A DNA stretch of 21,871 nt from Afipia sp. (GTDB taxonomy: Bacteria > Pseudomonadota > Alphaproteobacteria > Rhizobiales > Xanthobacteraceae), in NCBI GenBank assembly GCA_026400415.1, contig JAPLPA010000507.1, forward strand, positions 2,992-24,862, in the 5' to 3' direction. Under the pieces are notes generated by a model. It saw only the letters and a program-made list of their open reading frames with translations, was not told the DNA's origin and did not search any database. The position numbers and the translations under genes are program-made. This document shows, piece after piece, positions 17,824 to 21,871 of the stretch (its first letter is position 1; each line of letters opens with the position of its first letter).

Positions 17824-18665
17824 CAGATGATCGCGTATCGCAGCAGGATCGCTATCTTGGAGGCCTTGCCGAGACGAACGGGCTCGCGCGGCAGAGCAAA
17901 GCCGCGTTTCACCAGCAATTCCAGGATGGCGTGGTAGTATTTGGACATGATCCGCGGCGCGCGCACCGAGCGGCGCTTGTTGCGGGCCATGATCTTGTCG
18001 GACTCGTCGAAGTGATCCTGCGCCCGGCGCACCAATGGCGCACACACCTTCGGCAGCGCTTTTTCCATCACCACCACCTGCGGATCGCTCGACGTGATGC
18101 CGGCGTGATAAAGCAGCTCGCGTGGCAGATACAGCCGGCCAAGCGTCGCATCTTCATCGATATCACGCAGGATATTGGTGATCTGAAGCGCGCGGCCGAG
18201 ATGGTGAGCGAGCAGGACGCCGTCATCATCGGGCATGCCGAACACCTTCACCGACAACCGCCCGACGGCGCTCGCGACGCGATCGCAATAGAGATCGAAG
18301 GTCGCCTCGTCCGGGGCGCGGATATCGGCGGGGATATCCATCTCCATGCCATCGATGACGGCGAGATAGTCTTCCTTCCGCATGCCGAAACGCTTGATCG
18401 GCTCGACATAGTCGCGCACCCGCGGCGGCGGATTACCGGCATAGAGCGCCTCGATGTCGTCGCGCCACTGCTGCATCTGGCTGAGGCGCAGATCGCGCGC
18501 CTCATGCGAGTCGGCAATATCATCGACCTGGCGGCAGAAGCTGTAGATCTGAAACATCGCATCGCGCTGCTCGCGCGGCAGGATGCGCATGGCGGCATAG
18601 AACGAACTGCTTGCAGCGACGCCTTGGACTTCGCACGTCTCGGGGTGGGTGGTCATCTGATTCAT
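17823..18665 (-). CDS. hpnD: HpnD, presqualene diphosphate synthase
   Basis: This 280-residue squalene/phytoene synthase-family enzyme joins two farnesyl diphosphates to presqualene diphosphate. Both metal-binding aspartate motifs are intact: DDIAD at residues 48-52 and DIDED at residues 168-172 (ITNILRDIDEDATLGRLYLP). The start is the ATG at 18665, which overlaps the hpnC stop as ATGA, with AGG just upstream; a second in-frame ATG follows three codons later. The overlap suggests that translation depends partly on ribosomes finishing hpnC. Because hpnC as written shifts frame and would stop at about 18883, some 220 bases early, HpnD output could also suffer if the break is real. Confidence 0.95.
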   Translation of the reverse strand: MNQMTTHPETCEVQGVAASSSFYAAMRILPREQRDAMFQIYSFCRQVDDIADSHEARDLRLSQMQQWRDDIEALYAGNPPPRVRDYVEPIKRFGMRKEDYLAVIDGMEMDIPADIRAPDEATFDLYCDRVASAVGRLSVKVFGMPDDDGVLLAHHLGRALQITNILRDIDEDATLGRLYLPRELLYHAGITSSDPQVVVMEKALPKVCAPLVRRAQDHFDESDKIMARNKRRSVRAPRIMSKYYHAILELLVKRGFALPREPVRLGKASKIAILLRYAII

Positions 18666-19506
18666 TTGCCTGCCGCCTGGCGCGAAAGCGGCGCGGAGGT
18701 GGTTGCGCGGCGCCACAGGCAGCCGGCGATCGCGTTCAGTGCATGGAAGGCCATGCTGGCTTTGGACAGATGCACCTTCTCGCTGAGCGGATCGCGCGAC
18801 CTCAGCAGTTTCGAGATCTCCCAGGCGAACTTCTCGATGACCGCAATGTTACAGGCAAAGCGCGGATCAGCCATGTGAACCGTCAGGCTGTCGCCATCGC
18901 GCAGCAAAGCCTCGTTGCGCGCCACGAGGTCGCGCAGACAAGCGAGCAATGCCGGCGACGCCTTCGGCTGATCGAGCGCTTCGACGCTGACGCCATGACG
19001 GTGCATGATGTCCATCGGTAGATAGACGCGGTCCAGCTCGCGATAGTCCTTGGCGCAGTCCTGCAGGTGATTGTTGATCTGAAGGGTTTGTCCTCACCAT
19101 GCACTTCCAGCATGAAGCGACCGACCGGCATTGCCGAGAACGAGCAGTAATGGATCAACTCGTCCCAATCGGCATAGCGGAGTTTGGTGACGTCCATCCG
19201 GAATGCCGTGAGCAGATCCAGCGCATGGCGCGGCGGCATGCCGCGTTCCGCGAATGCCGCGCGCAGCTTGTTCGCTTCCGCCTGCTCGTCATGCTTGCCG
19301 AGTAATCCGGTCTCCAACTCGTCGAGCATCGCCAGCTTGGTCGATGCATCGAGCAGGGCATGATCGGCGATGTCGTCGGCGGTGCGGACGAAATTATAGA
19401 AAGCCAGAATCAGGGCCCGGTGGCGCTGATGGATGATCCAGGACGCGACCGGAAAATTCTCGTCACGATCGGTCTTGCCGGATCGCAGCTCGCTCGCAGG
19501 GGTCAT
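18662..19506 (-). pseudogene. hpnC: HpnC, hydroxysqualene synthase, frame broken near 19083
   Basis: The N-terminal part from the ATG at 19506 is a normal HpnC (MTPASELRSGK, then ASWIIHQRHRALILAFYNF and the first aspartate motif DDIAD at residues 44-48), continuing to FMLEVHGEDK at residue 140. The homology then jumps to another frame as QINNHLQDCAKDYRELDRVY, which holds the second aspartate-type motif. It continues through LPMDIMHRHGVS to the TGA at 18662-18664, where it overlaps hpnD. Relatives have about a dozen residues (with an ASDALC-like segment) between the two blocks. A deletion of about 37-40 bases (1 mod 3) would explain both the gap and the frame change, and restoring it gives the usual length of about 290 residues. 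As read, the product would be truncated and lack the second motif, blocking conversion of presqualene diphosphate to hydroxysqualene. An assembly error is an equal possibility. Confidence 0.92.
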
Positions 19507-19682
19507 CAATCTAGGCTTCGCTCAATGGACACTTGGATGGGACACTGGGATGCAGCGGATGTCTTCGCGGTGACGAATTACCGGCCAACGGGCTGTCCGC
19601 GCCCTCATATAGGCCAAATCGGCCAGCGAAACCAATGCCAATATGCCATCTTCGACCACGGACAGCCGGGTCGGAACTTGTT

Positions 19683-19713
19683 GTAAAGGGCCCGTGACAG
19701 TCGCCACGAGCCC
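19683..19713 (-). terminator. Intrinsic terminator of the cysteine-rich protein gene
   Basis: On the minus strand, GGGCTCGTG and CACGGGCCC form a 9-bp stem (19713-19705 with 19696-19688) with one G-T wobble and an 8-base loop, followed by TTTACAAC. It lies about 20 bases after the stop of the gene at 19734-19976 and separates it from the downstream hpnC operon on the same strand. The T-run is short, so strength is uncertain. Confidence 0.65.
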
Positions 19714-19733
19714 CCAGAACTCGAGCCGGATGC

Positions 19734-19976
19734 TTATTGGCCGTGGCTGACCAGTACGGCGTTGCAAGCCTTGCTGATCTTGGGACGATTTTCCTTAAGG
19801 CAAGACAGGATGACGAGATCGCCCTGATCCATCATGCCGCGGCACAGCTTCTGCACATCGCGGGCGCAGGCCTTTTGCTCAGCTTCGGTACCGCCACGGT
19901 TTTGCATTTGCTGGGCCAATGCGCCGGTCGAGGCCGTTGCGGAGAGCAGGGTGAGAGCCAAGAGAATTTTACGCAT
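19734..19976 (-). CDS. Small secreted cysteine-rich repeat protein (copy 2)
   Basis: This 80-residue protein has a signal peptide, MRKILLALTLLSATASTGALA, with cleavage before QQ. The mature part repeats the C-x7-C-x13-C-x11-C pattern of the gene at 6034-6273, and 30 of 51 aligned residues are identical, including the ends LVSNGQ and LVSHGQ. An AAGGAAG lies just upstream of the ATG at 19976. It has its own likely terminator and then 220 bases before hpnC, so it seems a separate unit. The role is unknown. The copies lie in opposite directions at the two edges of the hopanoid region. Confidence 0.87.
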   Translation of the reverse strand: MRKILLALTLLSATASTGALAQQMQNRGGTEAEQKACARDVQKLCRGMMDQGDLVILSCLKENRPKISKACNAVLVSHGQ

Positions 19977-20407
19977 TGTCTTCCTTCAAAATAAGCAAGC
20001 GAGTGTCAGCCCGCGTGGTCCATACCATAAACAGTAACATCCGCACCCGCAGACCGATCCACGCCGACGGCGATTTCTTCATATTCATTGTGAGGGATGC
20101 ACGCAGGACACAGGATCCACCACTATCGGTGCGGAACACGCTCGCAAGTTGCATACAGGGTGATAGCGTCTCCCCTGCGGCGTGGTGATTCCGGCAACGA
20201 ACACGTCTCCACCGTTGCGACAGTCAGAGTGAAGCCCATATGAACCTGCACTGATGCGGAACTCCTAACCCGAGCCGTCAGTGATTCGGAGACCTCATTT
20301 TCTGCCATCGGCCGAATGAACCTGTTTGATCTGCCGCGACACTCACGTCCGAAGCGCAGCGGCATCATATTGCCAGCGCAGTGCAACTTTTTCGCAGGGA
20401 TGCCACC
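19977..20407. other. 431-base divergent intergenic region with no supported gene
   Basis: The stretch lies between the leftward cysteine-rich gene and the rightward secreted-protein gene, and should contain a promoter for each. Short open frames on both strands have no recognisable similarity, no good ribosome sites and no signal peptides, so I do not call them. I see no RNA gene, repeat or mobile-element end in it. Confidence 0.6.
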
Positions 20408-20834
20408 ATGACGAACCAATCGGTCAAGCCGCTCGCCTTCGCCCTCAAGACCGCGGGTATCGGCGCGATCATGCTGCTGTCGGCCTCAGCCAGCCATGCT
20501 CAGTCCGCGCCTTTTGCCGGTTTCGACGGCGATTGGAGGCGGCGGCAGCGCGCTGACGCAGAGCCTGCGCTGCGCCAGCGACAGTTACAAATTCGACCTG
20601 GCCGCCAACGTGACCAGCCAGGGCAACGCCGTCAGCGGCAGCTGGAGCGAAGCCAGCCGCAACGTCTACGGCAATCTGAACGGCAAAGCCGGCGGCGGTC
20701 AGATCGACGTGTTCGTCGATGCCGCCGGCTTCGCCGCCAACATCACGCTGACGACACGAGGCAACAAGCAGAACGTCTCGATCACATCGAAAGGCGAAAT
20801 TCGTGGCGTCCAGATCAGCATGGTCAAAGGCTGA
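20408..20834 (+). pseudogene. Secreted Gly/Ser-rich hypothetical protein, frame broken near 20537
   Basis: The ATG at 20408, with AGGGA upstream, begins a signal-peptide protein: MTNQSVKPLAFALKTAGIGA, then a hydrophobic run ending ASASHA, then QSAPFAGFDGDW. Immediately after this Trp the original frame becomes an Arg/Gln-rich sequence of shadow type. A second frame opens with GGGSALTQSLRCASDSY, has a normal soluble composition (KFDLAANVTSQGNAVSGSW, then GKAGGGQIDVFVDAAGFAAN) and ends ISMVKG at the TGA at 20834, 18 bases before a strong terminator. The natural reading is one periplasmic protein cut by a frame change. From what I recall of related Bradyrhizobiaceae proteins, a stretch of some 20 or more residues is missing here, bounded by Gly-rich codons, so deletion between GGC repeats is likely. 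That recollection is inference. The function is unknown. Confidence 0.75.
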
Positions 20835-20851
20835 GACCGCTCCAGGCACGA

Positions 20852-20880
20852 AAAAGCCGCCGTGATGAGCGGCGGCTTTT
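20852..20880. terminator. Bidirectional intrinsic terminator between the secreted-protein gene and the MMPL exporter
   Basis: An 11-bp perfect stem (AAAAGCCGCCG, 20852-20862, with CGGCGGCTTTT, 20870-20880) has a 7-base loop, with A residues on the left and T residues on the right. It lies 18 bases after the stop of the plus-strand gene and 42 bases beyond the stop of the minus-strand exporter, so it can serve both. Confidence 0.9.
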
Positions 20881-20921
20881 CATGCACCGAACGAGCGGCG
20901 GGCCAGAGGCACCGCCGCCTA

Positions 20922-21869
20922 TCAGGCATCCTTCGCCAGAGTCGTCTTCCCGCCCAATCGCTGCTGCAGCTGAATCAGCCACATCACGGTCGGGCGCAGG
21001 ATGAACAGATCGGCCACCAGCGCCGCCACCATCGAGAATGCGCTGAGCCAGCCGAACAGCCGCAGCGACGGCAAGTCGGAGAACACTGTCACCACCAGGC
21101 CACAGGCCAGCACCACCGTCGTGAGGATCAGCGCAGGGCCGACCAGTACGGTCGCACGTTCCACCGCGACGGCCGGATCGGTGCCCGGCGTATCCTCCAG
21201 CCGCAACCGGTTGAGGAAGTGGATGGTGGCGCTGAGGCCGAGGCCGAACGACACGGTGAGCGCCACCACGCTGGCGAATTGCAGCCCCTCGCCCATCAGC
21301 CACAGCACGAAGCCCGCCAGCACCACCGGGAAGATGCCAGGCAGGATACAGGCCAGCATCACCACCCAGGAGCGGAACGCCAGACCGATCAGAATCGCCA
21401 CCAGACCGAATTCGATGGTCAGGCCATGGTTCAGCTTCTGGATCATGCCGGCGCTGTTGCGTGCCGCGATCGCGGACAGGCCGGTGACGGCGATCTCGTA
21501 GCCGGGATGTTCCGCGCGTACGGCATCGAGGGCGCTATTGAGTTTGTCGACCACCGGCAGGATCTTGCTGGCATCGCTATCGGGCACCCGGCCGGACACC
21601 ACCACCGCCGTCTTGTCGGCCGAGATGAAGCGGCGCGACAGATGCTCGGGGATGACGTCGACATATTCCTTCAACGTCGCGACATCGGACGAGCCGGCCT
21701 TCTCCGCCAGCCAGCGGCGCAGCGTTTCCAGCGACCACACATTGCCGACGCCAGCCTGCTTCTCAAGCATGCTGTGGACTTCGGCGATGGTCTGCAGCGT
21801 CTGCGGCGCGTACAGGTCCGCACCCTTGGGGAATTCGATCAGCACGTCGATCGGATTGGCGCCGGTCAG
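20922..21869 (-). CDS. MMPL/RND-superfamily exporter, C-terminal part (5' end outside window)
   Basis: The frame is open from the right edge (first full codon at 21869, reading LTGANPIDVLIEFPKG) to the TGA at 20922, giving 315 or so residues of what should be a protein of 750-900. It starts in the second periplasmic loop and is followed by a block of about five membrane segments: LTIEFGLVAILIGLAF, VVMLACILPGIFPVVLAGFV, FASVVALTVSFGLGLSATIHF, ALILTTVVLACGLVVTVF and a final segment before LILRPTVMWL-like sequence near the end. This is the second half of an RND-type permease of the MMPL group. It is a different protein from HpnN in the same window. The substrate is unknown; a lipid would fit the group and the location near hopanoid genes, but that is inference. 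Confidence 0.88.
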   Translation of the reverse strand: MTGANPIDVLIEFPKGADLYAPQTLQTIAEVHSMLEKQAGVGNVWSLETLRRWLAEKAGSSDVATLKEYVDVIPEHLSRRFISADKTAVVVSGRVPDSDASKILPVVDKLNSALDAVRAEHPGYEIAVTGLSAIAARNSAGMIQKLNHGLTIEFGLVAILIGLAFRSWVVMLACILPGIFPVVLAGFVLWLMGEGLQFASVVALTVSFGLGLSATIHFLNRLRLEDTPGTDPAVAVERATVLVGPALILTTVVLACGLVVTVFSDLPSLRLFGWLSAFSMVAALVADLFILRPTVMWLIQLQQRLGGKTTLAKDA

Positions 21870-21871
21870 CT

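Noticed and set aside
20123..20419. Minus-strand frame in the 19977-20407 gap
   Set aside because: It has no signal peptide, domain or ribosome site and overlaps the start of the plus-strand secreted-protein gene; more likely chance.

Overview
The window looks like the chromosome of an alphaproteobacterium of the Rhizobiales, most likely the Bradyrhizobium/Rhodopseudomonas/Afipia group. The reasons are a near-complete hopanoid (hpn) locus of the kind known from Rhodopseudomonas and Bradyrhizobium, the codon use, a GC content around 55-63 %, and small secreted proteins typical of that group. I see no rRNA, tRNA, CRISPR array, insertion sequence, integrase or phage gene.

Left part (1 to about 6000): the C-terminal end of a GMC-family alcohol dehydrogenase runs to 517 and meets, tail to tail, a minus-strand acyl-CoA carboxylase carboxyltransferase gene that is broken by a frame change near 843. 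Divergent from it lie a stand-alone 73-residue biotin carrier, a TAXI-type TRAP solute-binding protein and a fused TRAP permease. Together they suggest uptake and carboxylation-dependent catabolism of an unknown organic acid or alcohol. No biotin carboxylase is present here.

Middle (about 6000 to 19510): the hopanoid locus, in at least four transcription units. hpnO (aminotransferase) and hpnN (RND hopanoid transporter) are on the minus strand and separated by a secreted DUF2147 gene on the plus strand. ispH and hpnH run on the plus strand. hpnC-hpnD-hpnE-shc(hpnF)-hpnG form a tight, mostly overlapping minus-strand operon that converges on hpnH at a perfect 14-bp bidirectional terminator. The combined pathway is: IspH supplies C5 units; HpnD, HpnC and HpnE make squalene from farnesyl diphosphate; Shc cyclises it; HpnH adds adenosine; HpnG removes adenine; HpnO aminates the side chain; HpnN moves the product to the outer membrane. 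As written, hpnC is broken by an apparent internal deletion of about 37-40 bases.

Right part (19510 to the end): a second copy of a small secreted four-cysteine protein also found at 6034-6273, a broken secreted-protein gene (20408-20834) with its terminator, and the C-terminal part of an MMPL/RND-type exporter that runs off the window.

The most striking observation is that three separate genes (carboxyltransferase, hpnC, the secreted protein at 20408) each change reading frame at a point where a short internal block seems to be missing. Either this is real gene decay or the assembly has lost short segments. I did not find a convincing new biological system; the best regulatory leads are an inverted repeat between hpnO and the DUF2147 gene and a candidate EcfG-type promoter upstream of hpnN.
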